Source of the DNA: Pigmentiphaga daeguensis
Lineage (GTDB): Bacteria; Pseudomonadota; Gammaproteobacteria; Burkholderiales; Burkholderiaceae_B
Direction: 5' to 3'
Assembly (NCBI RefSeq): GCF_039523035.1
Contig: NZ_BAAAEN010000003.1
Span: 310,001-374,000 of the forward strand
DNA length: 64,000 nucleotides
Shown: one piece after another, positions 18,140 to 26,977 of the stretch
Numbering within the stretch: position 1 is the stretch's first letter
Layout: the number at the start of each line of letters is the position of its first letter
Translations under genes and position numbers: made by a program
Notes under the pieces: generated by a model
The model's input: the letters and a program-made list of their open reading frames with translations, nothing else
What the model was told of the DNA's origin: nothing
The model's database searches: none

Positions 18140-19138
18140 ATGATGACAACTCGTGCAATGGCCGCCCACGCCTCGGGCCTGTTATTGACTCTGGCCGGAC
18201 TGACTCTCCACGGTGCCGCGCAAGCCCAGGATGAAGCCAGGACGTTTCCCGAAAAAAGCGTACGCTGGGTCATTCCGTTCCCGGCCGGCGGGGCCACCGA
18301 CGTCGTGGCCCGGATGGTGGCGCAGAAGCTGACCGACCAATGGGGCCAACCCGTGGTCGTGGAAAACCGGGCTGGCGCGACAGGAGCCATCGGTTCCCAG
18401 TACGTCGCCGCGGCGGCGCCGGATGGCTACACCCTACTGATGGGCACCGCTTCCACCCACGCGGTGGCGCCGGCCGTCAATGCCAACCTGCCCTACAAGA
18501 ACCTGGCCGACTTCACGCCCATCACCCTGGTAGCGACGTTTCCCAACCTGCTCGTCGTTCACCCGTCACTACCGGTACACAGCGTCGCAGACCTGATCGC
18601 GCTGCTGAAGGCGCACCCCGATCGCTACAACTTCGCCAGCACGGGCACGGGCGGTTCGGTACACATGGCAAGCGAGCTCTTCAAACTGAAGACCAGCACG
18701 CGCATGACTCATGTCCCCTACAAAGGAAGCAGCGAGGCCCTGGCCGACCTGCTGTCCGGGCGGGTGCAAGTGGAATTCGATAACATGACCACGGTGTGGC
18801 CCCTTGCCCAGAAGGGACGGTTGCGGGCACTGGGGGTCACGAGCCTGAAGCGGACTCCGCTGGCTCCGGATCTGCCGGCCATCGCCGAGACCGTTCCCGA
18901 TTTCGATGCGCCCTCGTGGGTCGGCATCTTCGCTCCGGCCCGCACGCCGGCGGCCATCGTCCAGAAGATCGCGGCCTCGGTCTCCCAAGTCATGCAACAA
19001 CCTGACGTCATCAGGAAACTGCACGAACTCGGGGCAACGCCAGTCACCGACTCGCCCGCTGCTTTTGCGGCCTTCGTCGAGCACGACACGGAACGATGGC
19101 GCGACGTGGCAGCCAAGGCGGGTATTCGCCTGGAATAG
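18140..19138 (+). CDS. Bug-type periplasmic solute receptor (TctC family)
   Basis: A 332-residue exported receptor with signal peptide (AAHASGLLLTLAGLTLHGAAQAQ). The family opening is VRWVIPFPAGGATDVVARMVAQKL, followed by VVVENRAGATGAIGSQYVAAAAPDGYTLLMG. These proteins bind carboxylates or aromatic acids in the periplasm, usually for TctAB-type transporters. No TctAB genes lie nearby, so it is an orphan receptor. It follows the amidohydrolase by 99 bases and likely senses or delivers the same aromatic substrate. Confidence 0.92.
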   Translation: MMTTRAMAAHASGLLLTLAGLTLHGAAQAQDEARTFPEKSVRWVIPFPAGGATDVVARMVAQKLTDQWGQPVVVENRAGATGAIGSQYVAAAAPDGYTLLMGTASTHAVAPAVNANLPYKNLADFTPITLVATFPNLLVVHPSLPVHSVADLIALLKAHPDRYNFASTGTGGSVHMASELFKLKTSTRMTHVPYKGSSEALADLLSGRVQVEFDNMTTVWPLAQKGRLRALGVTSLKRTPLAPDLPAIAETVPDFDAPSWVGIFAPARTPAAIVQKIAASVSQVMQQPDVIRKLHELGATPVTDSPAAFAAFVEHDTERWRDVAAKAGIRLE

Positions 19139-19228
19139 GCGGCCGAGTCCGCTGGGAAGGCTACCCCCGGTGTGTGTTGCGGTCTTTCACGGTGTTCTGG
19201 CAATACCCCCTGTCACCGGCTTTTCCTC

Positions 19229-19888
19229 TCACGACGCCTCGGCCAGCCCTCGCTTGGCAGCCGCCTGCGCCGTGGGATTCGGCGTGGGCTCGCCGATCTT
19301 GCGCAGCGTGTTCCGGTCGGTATGGTGGAACGGCTCCGCCTGGCCGGGGATGACCAGTATCGTGTCCTGCTCGTAGGACCAGGTGCCGTCGTCGTTGATC
19401 GTGACCGTGATGGTGTAGCTCTCGGTCTTGAATGCGTATTCCAGGAACGGATTCGACACGATCCCGTTCGTCAGCGAACCCCGCACGGCATGGAGCGTGA
19501 AGCGCCGCGCGTCGGGTGAGGCCTGGCCCACCGCCATCGCCGCCTGCCCTCGTGGGATCGACAGCGTCTGCATCACCGCCCCCGTCGCGGGCTCCCACAG
19601 CCAATAGCCCACCTGGTCGTGGAAAGTTTCGACGTCATCCGGCTTGACGATGCGGGTGTGGTAGCGCAACCCGTAGAACAATTGCGGACCGTTGGTCTGC
19701 GCATCGATGGGCTGGAGCTCCATGTGCTCGATGAACGCCTGCTTCTCGGGGCCGTCCGCCTTGGGGTTGATGTCCAGCCCGCGCGCGCCCGTCCAGATGC
19801 CGGCCATGCCGGTCAGCGGCCCGAGGTTGGCCAGCGTGTGAACATCCGGTTCCGGCTCGGTATAGATGTCCTTGGGATAGTTTTCCAT
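19229..19888 (-). CDS. nitrobindin/THAP4-like FABP-family protein
   Basis: A 219-residue protein of the heme-binding beta-barrel (DUF1794/FABP-like) family. The opening LGPLTGMAGIWTGARGLDINPKADGPEKQAFIEHMELQPIDAQTNGPQLFYGLRYHT is characteristic. WLWEPATGAVMQTLSIPRGQAAMAVG and SYEQDTILVIPGQAEPFHHTDRNTL supply the barrel strands and the C-terminal His pair. Nitrobindins bind heme and nitric oxide; whether this one does is not shown. It is a monocistronic minus-strand gene. Confidence 0.75.
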   Translation of the reverse strand: MENYPKDIYTEPEPDVHTLANLGPLTGMAGIWTGARGLDINPKADGPEKQAFIEHMELQPIDAQTNGPQLFYGLRYHTRIVKPDDVETFHDQVGYWLWEPATGAVMQTLSIPRGQAAMAVGQASPDARRFTLHAVRGSLTNGIVSNPFLEYAFKTESYTITVTINDDGTWSYEQDTILVIPGQAEPFHHTDRNTLRKIGEPTPNPTAQAAAKRGLAEAS

Positions 19889-19918
19889 GGTGGGTCCAGG
19901 GGGTGGGAATGAAAGATA

Positions 19919-20050
19919 TCAGCTCAGCACGATGGCGTCCGGCCGGTCGGCTTCGGGCGGCAGCTTCTCGCCGGCCATCTCGCGCAGGGTCGATTCGATC
20001 ATGCCGGACATCGCGTCCAGGGCGAGGTCGAAGATCAACAGAACAGAATG
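19919..20050 (-). pseudogene. C-terminal scrap of an unrecognised gene
   Basis: In the gap before the nitrobindin-like gene, a minus-strand reading frame ends at the TGA at 19919-19921. It codes for about 40 residues that look protein-like (IFDLALDAMSGMIESTL, then REMAGEKLPPEADRPDAIVL). There is no start site of its own and the sequence to its right is not a continuation, so it may be a remnant. Weak evidence. Confidence 0.25.
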
Positions 20051-20168
20051 GGCGGATTATACGTAGGTCGGAAGACCCGCCCGGACATGGGCCGTCCCCA
20101 GGCGCCCGTTGCCGTGTCGATCTGCCGCTCTTGCTACCCCCGCAGCTGGCGGCCGGTCCCCCTCCCCG

Positions 20169-21149
20169 TCACTGCTGCTCGATGCCCGCCGCCTTGACGA
20201 GCTTCGTCCATCGGGCGATTTCGACTTTCTGGAACTCCGCCAGCTCCTGGCGGGTTCCCGCAATCGGCTTCCATGCGTTGTCGCCGAAGTACCGGGCGGC
20301 CTCCTGCGATCGCATGATGGGAACGATGAGCGCGTTGAGCTTGTCGGCGACGTCGTCCGGGGTACCCTTGGGCGCGAACACCGCCAGCCAGCCGCTGGCC
20401 TCGTAGCCGGGAACGCCCTGCTCGGCTATCGTCGGAATGTCCTCATAGCCGGGCATGCGCGTGGGCGTGGACACGCCCAGGGCCTTGAGCTTGCCCGCGC
20501 GCACGTGCGGCATCACCGCCGGCGCGTCGCCGAACACGATGTCGATCTGCCCCCCCATCACGTCCGTGACGGCCAACGGCAGCGTCTTGTACGGCACATG
20601 CAGGATGTCGATGCCGGCAAGCTCCTTGAGCACTTCGCCGCCGGCCCTGGACGAGGAATTGCCGGAGCCGAACGTCAGCTTGCCGGGATTCTTCCGGGCC
20701 GCGGCGATCAGCTCCTGCACGTTCTGGTAAGGCGCGCCGGGCGCGACCGTCAGTACCACGCCACCCACGATCATCGCGGTGATGGGCACGAAATCCGCCA
20801 CGGGGTCGTACGGAAGCTTCTTGAAGAGCGCGAGGTTCGCGGCATGCGTCGTATTCGTCCCGACGACGATGGTGTATCCGTCCGCGGGCTGGCGCAGGAC
20901 GTGTTGCAAGGCGATGAATCCGCTGGCGCCGGGCTTGTTGTCGACGATCACCGGCTGCTTGGTGATCTCGGTGATGTGCTTGCCGAGGAAGCGGGCAGCC
21001 AGGTCCGTCGTCGTGCCGGCGCCGAACGGCACGACGATGGTGATGGGCTTGCTGGGGAAGTTCCCGGCCTGGGCCTGCGCCTGCGGCGAGGCGGCCAGGG
21101 CCAGCGGCCCCGCCAGCACGAGCGCCTGCAATTTCTGGATCGTTCTCAT
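20169..21149 (-). CDS. Bug-type periplasmic solute receptor (TctC family)
   Basis: A 326-residue receptor with signal peptide (IQKLQALVLAGPLALAASPQAQAQ). Hallmarks are KPITIVVPFGAGTTTDLAARFLGKHI and VIVDNKPGASGFIALQHVLRQPADGYTIVVG. It is the third gene of the minus-strand set MaoC / acyl-CoA dehydrogenase / Bug, 67 bases after the dehydrogenase. This suggests uptake or sensing of an acid that is degraded as a CoA ester. No membrane partner genes are present. Confidence 0.92.
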   Translation of the reverse strand: MRTIQKLQALVLAGPLALAASPQAQAQAGNFPSKPITIVVPFGAGTTTDLAARFLGKHITEITKQPVIVDNKPGASGFIALQHVLRQPADGYTIVVGTNTTHAANLALFKKLPYDPVADFVPITAMIVGGVVLTVAPGAPYQNVQELIAAARKNPGKLTFGSGNSSSRAGGEVLKELAGIDILHVPYKTLPLAVTDVMGGQIDIVFGDAPAVMPHVRAGKLKALGVSTPTRMPGYEDIPTIAEQGVPGYEASGWLAVFAPKGTPDDVADKLNALIVPIMRSQEAARYFGDNAWKPIAGTRQELAEFQKVEIARWTKLVKAAGIEQQ

Positions 21150-21216
21150 GTCGTGTCTCCTTTGGTGTCCGTCCGTGCACGTCCGGCGGGTGACCGCCCG
21201 GACCGCATCCCGGCAG

Positions 21217-22383
21217 TCACATGCGCATCGCCTTGGCGATGATGCTGCGCTGGATCTGGGAAGTTCCCCCGCCTATGGTCGATTGCATGCCCTCGCGGAA
21301 ATAGCGCTCCATGTCGGACTCGGGCAGCATGCTGTGTCCGCCCAGGATCTGCATGCCCTGGCGCGTCACCGTCTGCAGGGTCTCGGACGCCATCAGCTTG
21401 GCCATGCTGACTTCCCGCGAGCAAGGCAAGCCCCGCGAGGCCATGTCGGCGGCGCGATACACCATCAGGCGCGACGCGTCGACCGCGGTCTGCATGTCGG
21501 CCAGCATGTGGCGGATCACCTGGAAGTCGTATATCGGCTGGTCGAACTGGATGCGCTCGTGCGCATAACGCAGGGCATCGCTGACGGCCTGCTGCGCGTT
21601 GCCGACGTAGGCGGCCGACACGGCTATCCGCTCGAGCTCCAGATGATCGGTGATGATGCGCCAGCCGTCCCCCGGCTCGCCCAACATGTTGGCATCGGGC
21701 ACCCATGCGTCGTCCACGAATATCTCGGTGGTACCGGTGGCGCGGCGCGCCATCGTCGGCAGGCGCCGGATATCCAGCCCCTTCGTGTCGTTGGGCACCA
21801 GCAGCACCGACAGGCCCTTGTGCTTCTTCGCTTCCTTGTCTGTGCGCACCAGCATCGCGATCACCACGTTCCTTGCCGCCGCGCCGGAACACCACAGCTT
21901 CTGGCCCCGGATCACCCAGCCCTGGTCGCGCGGCTCGGCCCGCGTGCGCGTCGACGCCGCGTCGGAGCCGGCCTGGGGCTCGGAGATCGAGATCGAGAAA
22001 CGCAGGTCTCCCCGCATGAACGCGGGAAGATAGCGCTCTTTCTGCTCCGGGGTGCCGAACTTGACGATGTTCATGCCGGTGAACGTCGCGACCATGAAAG
22101 CCGTCGCGAAGTCGAAGCCATAGCGCGCCAGTCCCTCGCACATCAATGCGTAGTCGAAGATCGTGCCGCCATCGCCGCCCTGGTCCTCGGGTATCAGCAG
22201 GCGCAGCCAGCCCAGCTTGGCCACTTTTTCATAGGCTTCGTAGGGATAGGCGCGGTCAATGTCGCACTTGCGCACATACTCGCGGCCGATCTCCTGCTCC
22301 ATCACGCGCGCGACGGTGTCGCGCCACAAGACCTGCTCTTCGTTCAGGAAATCCATGTCGTTCTCTCGATGGAAAGATGGCAA
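21217..22383 (-). CDS. acyl-CoA dehydrogenase
   Basis: A 388-residue FAD-dependent acyl-CoA dehydrogenase that introduces an alpha,beta double bond into an acyl-CoA. The family signatures are SISEPQAGSDAASTRTRAEPRDQGWVIRGQKLWCSGA and the C-terminal QILGGHSMLPESDMERYFREGMQSTIGGGTSQIQR. The usual catalytic Glu region is present as MQSTIGGGTSQI without an obvious Glu, so the base may lie elsewhere or differ. It starts three bases after the MaoC stop, so the two form an operon. Confidence 0.9.
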   Translation of the reverse strand: MPSFHRENDMDFLNEEQVLWRDTVARVMEQEIGREYVRKCDIDRAYPYEAYEKVAKLGWLRLLIPEDQGGDGGTIFDYALMCEGLARYGFDFATAFMVATFTGMNIVKFGTPEQKERYLPAFMRGDLRFSISISEPQAGSDAASTRTRAEPRDQGWVIRGQKLWCSGAAARNVVIAMLVRTDKEAKKHKGLSVLLVPNDTKGLDIRRLPTMARRATGTTEIFVDDAWVPDANMLGEPGDGWRIITDHLELERIAVSAAYVGNAQQAVSDALRYAHERIQFDQPIYDFQVIRHMLADMQTAVDASRLMVYRAADMASRGLPCSREVSMAKLMASETLQTVTRQGMQILGGHSMLPESDMERYFREGMQSTIGGGTSQIQRSIIAKAMRM

Positions 22384-22386
22384 TGA

Positions 22387-22833
22387 TCATTGGGCCGGCA
22401 GGCGCTGGCGCCGCACGAGCAGGCTGAACTCGCAACTCAGCACGGTTTCGTCGCGCTGGTTGACCGCGACGAGCTTCGTCGTCGCGATGCCGTGCCTCTC
22501 GCCTTTGTCGCGCAGGTTGATGATTTCGCTCTCGGCATGCAGGGTGTCGCCGATGAACGTAGGCTTGAGGAAACGCAGCTTGTCCACGCCGTAGAAGGCT
22601 TCGACGACGCTCGAATCGAAACCGAGCAACGCATTCACGACCACGAACACCAGGCCGCCCTGTACGACGCGCTGGCCGTAAAGAGATCGCTTGGAAAACT
22701 CCGCGTCCGCATGGATGGCCAGCCAGTTGCCGGTCAGGCCGCAGAAATTGACGACGTCCGTCTCGGTCATGGTGCGGCCGCCGGAGCGGCGGCGCTGGCC
22801 CAGGGACAGTTCGTCGAAAGGCTGGGTAATCAT
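22387..22833 (-). CDS. MaoC-like enoyl-CoA hydratase/dehydratase
   Basis: A 148-residue single hot-dog-fold protein. The family pattern is TETDVVNFCGLTGNWLAIHADAEFSKRSLYGQRVVQGGLVFVVVNALLG; the hydratase dyad Asp/His appears as the N-x-x-A-I-H-x-D segment. It probably hydrates an enoyl-CoA made by the dehydrogenase encoded just downstream. It is the first gene of the MaoC/acyl-CoA dehydrogenase/Bug operon and is preceded by an AT-rich promoter region. Confidence 0.85.
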   Translation of the reverse strand: MITQPFDELSLGQRRRSGGRTMTETDVVNFCGLTGNWLAIHADAEFSKRSLYGQRVVQGGLVFVVVNALLGFDSSVVEAFYGVDKLRFLKPTFIGDTLHAESEIINLRDKGERHGIATTKLVAVNQRDETVLSCEFSLLVRRQRLPAQ

Positions 22834-23299
22834 CGAATCCGGGCCTCCATTCGAGCGGATGGCCGAATTCTAGATTCTTATTTCGTTTTTAAAAGTCTAA
22901 TTTCATTTTAATTATTTGATCGGCAGGTGAAAAAGCGTCCGGAGCAAGCCAATTCCGGCCAGACATGAGGCGCGTCATCGATACCAAACCATTGATATTT
23001 CTGGGAAATTCTCTGGAGCATCTCGCTTCCGCCGCGTCGAATCCCGCTTCGCGAGCGACACGCTAGGACTTTCCCTAGGTCATGGGCATGACGATGTCCC
23101 TGTCCGTGAACCCGCGCCGATGGACGCCCCCTTGTGTCGCCGCCCCGGACGCGCCCGGGTACTTCTGCATGAGTTTTTCGGGCTTGACCCTGGTCTAAGC
23201 AGACAATTAATATTTTAGAACAATCGGTCCAACATTTGGAATTTACGCGGTGCCGGGCCGGCGGATGCACTCGGTACACATGACAAGGACCACCCCACC
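22834..23299. other. 466-base intergenic region with divergent promoters
   Basis: No gene is seen here. The left end (about 22870-22920) is strongly AT-rich and should hold the promoter of the minus-strand MaoC operon. The right end holds a plausible sigma70 promoter for the VOC gene. The middle contains a small inverted repeat (CTAGG ... CCTAG, about 23083-23098) and no open frame I would defend. Confidence 0.5.
23184..23213 (+). promoter_or_regulatory. candidate sigma70 promoter of the VOC/cupin/rhodanese cluster
   Basis: TTGACC at 23184-23189 and TAATAT at 23208-23213 are separated by 18 bases, about 85 bases upstream of the ATG at 23300. The -35 box is part of a GACCCTGGTC palindrome that could be an operator. 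Confidence 0.45.
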
Positions 23300-23707
23300 A
23301 TGACTCAACCCCTGCTTGGCAAGCTCCGCCACATCTCCCTTTCGGTGAAGGACATCGAAGAAACCGCACGCTTCTACGAACAGGCATTCGGCATGTTCCG
23401 CGTGCGCCAGTCCAACGTCGCCGTCATGATGTCCGACGGCGTGGTCAGCCTGGCCATCATCAGCTCGACCAAGAATCCCAACGCGGAAGAACGCGAGGGC
23501 CTTCATCACATGGGCTTCCTGATCGACGAGATGGAAAACGCCGCGGACCGGGTACTGGGCGCCGGCGCTCAGTACCACGGCCAGATCAACGGCGTGGGCA
23601 AGGGCCCGGCCACCGAGCGCAAGTACCGCGACCCGAACGGCATCGTGTTCGACATCGTCACGCGCGAGCACGCCGAGCGCGTCTGGTGCCTGCCGCAGAT
23701 CGTGTAA
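23300..23707 (+). CDS. VOC-family (glyoxalase-like) protein
   Basis: A 135-residue vicinal-oxygen-chelate protein: LRHISLSVKDIEETARFYEQAFGM opens the fold and carries the first metal-ligand His. HHMGFLIDEMENAADRVLGAGA and RDPNGIVFDIVTREH supply the second half. VOC members are lyases, dioxygenases or isomerases, and the reaction cannot be chosen here. It is the first gene of a tightly spaced plus-strand cluster with a cupin and a rhodanese protein. Confidence 0.82.
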   Translation: MTQPLLGKLRHISLSVKDIEETARFYEQAFGMFRVRQSNVAVMMSDGVVSLAIISSTKNPNAEEREGLHHMGFLIDEMENAADRVLGAGAQYHGQINGVGKGPATERKYRDPNGIVFDIVTREHAERVWCLPQIV

Positions 23708-23717
23708 GGAGAACCCC

Positions 23718-24269
23718 ATGCCGAATCATCCCTACACGCTCGAACAGTTCTGCGAGAACACCCGCGCGACCCTGCGCCAGGATCCCGGCCGCGCCGGCCA
23801 GGAGCGCGTCTGCGCCGATTTCGAACGGCTGCTGCAATCGCCGGCCTTCGTCGACAAGTACTGCGCGCCGGAGCTCGAACGCAAGCTGTACCGCGTCCAT
23901 ACCGACCCCGAACTCGGTTTCGAGGTCCTGGTCCACCTGAACAAGGCGGCGCGCAAGTCCCCGCCCCACGACCATGGCGAATCCTGGGCGATCTATGGCC
24001 AGGTCACCCGGTGGGTGGATATCACCAACTACCGGCGCGTCGACGACGGCCGGCAGCCCGGCCGCGCCGACCTGACGCCGACCGAGTCCTTCCGGCTGGA
24101 ACCGGGGCAGGCCCGGCTGTTCCCGCAAGGCGCCATCCACGCGATCGACTACCCCGACCAGGCCGTGTTCGCGCGCGTCACCGGACGCGACCTGGACGCC
24201 TTCCATCGCGACATGTTCGATCTCGAGACGGGAACGGTCACCCGCATGACTCCGCAGCGGGCGAGCTGA
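23718..24269 (+). CDS. cysteine-dioxygenase-like cupin protein
   Basis: A 183-residue cupin. The metal-binding motif SPPHDHGESWAIYGQVTRWVDITNY matches the cysteine dioxygenase type (two His plus downstream His in FPQGAIHAIDY). The substrate of these thiol or other dioxygenases is uncertain without the full active site. It lies 10 bases after the VOC gene and 30 before the rhodanese gene, so the three are cotranscribed. With the rhodanese neighbour, a sulfur-containing substrate is a reasonable guess. Confidence 0.75.
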   Translation: MPNHPYTLEQFCENTRATLRQDPGRAGQERVCADFERLLQSPAFVDKYCAPELERKLYRVHTDPELGFEVLVHLNKAARKSPPHDHGESWAIYGQVTRWVDITNYRRVDDGRQPGRADLTPTESFRLEPGQARLFPQGAIHAIDYPDQAVFARVTGRDLDAFHRDMFDLETGTVTRMTPQRAS

Positions 24270-24299
24270 CGTGGCGCCCCGCACCATGGAACAACCGAC

Positions 24300-25913
24300 A
24301 TGAACATGCCAGGACAGGAACGGATCGTGACCCCCGCCGAATTGCGGGCGCGCCTGCGGCGCGACGGGGAACTCGCCCTGGTCGACGTTCGCGAAGAACT
24401 TCCCTTCTCCCGCAGACACCTGCTGCAGGCGCGCTGCATCGCGCTGTCCCGGCTGGAGGTGCTGATGCCGCAGCGCATACCCCGCCGATCGACGCCCATC
24501 GTGCTGTGCGCCGACGCGGCGCTGAACCAACGGGCGCGCGGGCGGCTGGCCAGCCTCGGCTATACGGACGTCTCCGCCCTGGAAGGCGGGATCGAGGGCT
24601 GGGCCCGGGCCAGCCTGCCGGTCTTCAGCGGCGTCAACGTACCCAGCAAGGCCTTCGGCGAATTCGTCGAGCATGCCTATCGCACGCCCTCGATAGACGC
24701 GAAGGAACTGCAGCGCCTGCTCGACGCCCGTGCCAACGTGAAGGTATTCGACTCGCGTCCCTATGACGACTACACCGCCGAGACCATCCCCACATCCACC
24801 AGCGCGCCGGGCGCGGAACTGGCGTTCCGCGTTCCCGAGGCCATCGTGAACGACGACACGCTGGTGGTAGTCAACTGCGCCGGCCGCACCCGCAGCATCC
24901 TGGGGGCGCAATCCATCATCAACGCCGGCCTGCCGCAACACGTCGTTGCCTTGCGCAACGGCACCATGGGATGGCGCCTGGCGGGGCTGGCGGTGGAAAC
25001 CGGCGCGGAACGCCGCCTGGCCGCGCCCTCGCCTCAAGCCGCGCAGGCCTCGCGCATGGCCGCGCAGCGCTTTGCCGACGCCGCCGGCGTACGCGAGGCC
25101 GACCTGCCCATGCTCCACCAATGGCTGGACGAGCGCGAGGCGCGCACGCTCTATGCGCTGGACGTACGCACGCCCGATGAAGCCGCGCGGGATCCGCTGC
25201 CCGGCACGCTGTCCGCCCCCGGCGGTCAACTGGTACAGGCAACCGATCTCTATGTCGGCACCCTGCAATCGCGCATTGTCCTGCTCGATCCGGAGCACAC
25301 GCGGGCGCTGATGACGGGAGCCTGGCTGCGGTGCATGGGATGGCGCGACGTCTACGTGGCACCGCCGCACCGGGTCCGCGACATGGCCGCCCTGCTCGCG
25401 ACGCGGCCGGCTCCGCTGCCGACGCCGGCCAGCCCGGGATTGGACGCCGCCGAGGCCCAGGCCTACATGCAGGCCATGGACGTGACGGTGCTGGACCTGT
25501 CCTGGAGCCGCCACTACAAGCGGCGCCACGTGCCGGGCGCCGTGTTCGCCTCGCGCAGCCACCTGGATGCGGCCCTGAATGCCCATGCCGGCAGCGCGGG
25601 CTACCTGCTGACCTGCGAGGACGGCCGCGTCTCGGGTTTCGCCCTGGCCGAGGCACAGGCCCTTACCAGAAAGCCTGTCCACTACCTGGCGGGCGGGATC
25701 GCGGCCTGGTCCGCGGCCGGCCTGCCGTTGACCAGCGACGAACAACACTGGTCGGTGGAACCCGAAGACGTCTGGCTGCGCCCCTTCGAAAGGTCGACCC
25801 AGACCCGCCAAGCCATGGACGAATACCTGTCGTGGGAAGTCGACCTGCTGGAACAGGCCCGCCTGGACGGCAGCCTGAACTTCCAGGCCTATGCGCTGCA
25901 GCGGCCCACCTGA
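24300..25913 (+). CDS. protein with four rhodanese-like domains
   Basis: A 537-residue cytoplasmic protein made of about four rhodanese folds. Domain 1 (about 10-110) has CADAALNQRA; domain 2 (about 125-240) has the canonical active-site loop CAGRTRS; domain 3 (about 265-370) has LDPEHTRA in place of the catalytic Cys and is probably inactive; domain 4 (about 385-480) has CEDGRVSG. A helical C-terminal tail follows. Rhodaneses move sulfane sulfur through a Cys persulfide. It is part of the VOC/cupin/rhodanese/Bug cluster. Confidence 0.82.
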   Translation: MNMPGQERIVTPAELRARLRRDGELALVDVREELPFSRRHLLQARCIALSRLEVLMPQRIPRRSTPIVLCADAALNQRARGRLASLGYTDVSALEGGIEGWARASLPVFSGVNVPSKAFGEFVEHAYRTPSIDAKELQRLLDARANVKVFDSRPYDDYTAETIPTSTSAPGAELAFRVPEAIVNDDTLVVVNCAGRTRSILGAQSIINAGLPQHVVALRNGTMGWRLAGLAVETGAERRLAAPSPQAAQASRMAAQRFADAAGVREADLPMLHQWLDEREARTLYALDVRTPDEAARDPLPGTLSAPGGQLVQATDLYVGTLQSRIVLLDPEHTRALMTGAWLRCMGWRDVYVAPPHRVRDMAALLATRPAPLPTPASPGLDAAEAQAYMQAMDVTVLDLSWSRHYKRRHVPGAVFASRSHLDAALNAHAGSAGYLLTCEDGRVSGFALAEAQALTRKPVHYLAGGIAAWSAAGLPLTSDEQHWSVEPEDVWLRPFERSTQTRQAMDEYLSWEVDLLEQARLDGSLNFQAYALQRPT

Positions 25914-25957
25914 GGCCGCGCGCCGTTCGCAAACGATAAGAAAACCGGAGACATCTC

Positions 25958-26953
25958 ATGACACAGCAAAGACTCGGCAAGCCCGTCCTTGGCCTCACGG
26001 CGCTCGCACTGTCCTGCGCCGGCGGCCTGCCCACCACCCTGGCCGCGGACGCCACGTGGAAACCGGCCAAGCCCATCAAACTCATCGTCGCCTACCCCGC
26101 GGGCGGTCCGGTCGACCAGATGGCGCGCGCCTTCTCGAACGAAATGGCGAACGAACTCGGCCAGCCCGTCATCGTCGACAACCGCGGCGGCGCCAGCGGC
26201 GCGCTGGGCGCCAACTTCGTCCGCCGGGCGGAGCCCGACGGCTACACCATCAGCCTGATCATGGACGCCCACACCATCGTGCCCAGTCTGATGAAGGATG
26301 CCGGCTATCGCCCGCTGGAAGACTTCACCCCCATCGGCCTGGTCACGCGCGCGCCCATGGCCATCGGCGTCAACGCGCAGCGGCCCTACCAGACCTTCCG
26401 CGACGTCGCCGAAGCCGCCAGGGCCAAGCCCCGAAGCGCCAGCTATGGCGTCTCGCAGGGTACGCAGGGCAGCCTGGTCATGCTCCAGCTCCAGCGCCTG
26501 GGCAATTTCGAACTGCTCAACGTGCCCTACAAAGGCGCCGCGCCCGCGCTGCAGGATGCGCTGGGCGGACAGATAGACATGGTGGTCGGCTTTCCCAGCA
26601 AGGTCATGCCCTACATCCAGAGCAAACAGATGCGCGTACTGGCCGTCACCTCGAAAGAACGCTCGAAAGACCTTCCCGACATTCCCACACTGGGCGAGCA
26701 AGGCTTCGGCGAGATCGACTGGTCGGGCTGGATGGGACTGGCGGGGCCCGCCGGCATGCCGCCGGCCATCGTCCAGCGCTACAGCAGCGTCTTGAAGAAG
26801 GTACTGTCGGAACCCGCCGTGATCGAACGCTTCAATGCCGCGGGCATGCCGGTGGACTTCAGCGATCCGCCCACCTTCGCGAAATTCATGGCGTCCGAAA
26901 CCGCCTACTGGAACAAGGTCATCGTGGATGGCAAGCTCGCCGCGTCCAACTGA
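25958..26953 (+). CDS. Bug-type periplasmic solute receptor (TctC family)
   Basis: A 331-residue exported receptor. The signal peptide ends near ...PTTLAADA. Hallmarks are KPIKLIVAYPAGGPVDQMARAFSNEM and VIVDNRGGASGALGANFVRRAEPDGYTISL. It follows the rhodanese gene by 44 bases on the same strand and is thus likely the receptor for that pathway's substrate. No transporter membrane components are nearby. It converges with an IclR gene 24 bases away. Confidence 0.92.
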   Translation: MTQQRLGKPVLGLTALALSCAGGLPTTLAADATWKPAKPIKLIVAYPAGGPVDQMARAFSNEMANELGQPVIVDNRGGASGALGANFVRRAEPDGYTISLIMDAHTIVPSLMKDAGYRPLEDFTPIGLVTRAPMAIGVNAQRPYQTFRDVAEAARAKPRSASYGVSQGTQGSLVMLQLQRLGNFELLNVPYKGAAPALQDALGGQIDMVVGFPSKVMPYIQSKQMRVLAVTSKERSKDLPDIPTLGEQGFGEIDWSGWMGLAGPAGMPPAIVQRYSSVLKKVLSEPAVIERFNAAGMPVDFSDPPTFAKFMASETAYWNKVIVDGKLAASN

Positions 26954-26977
26954 CCCGGAAAGAAAAGGCTTTCCCGT

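Noticed and set aside
23658..25811. 717-codon open frame on the minus strand opposite the cupin and rhodanese genes
   Set aside because: It is antisense to two recognised protein families and shows no motif or start site.
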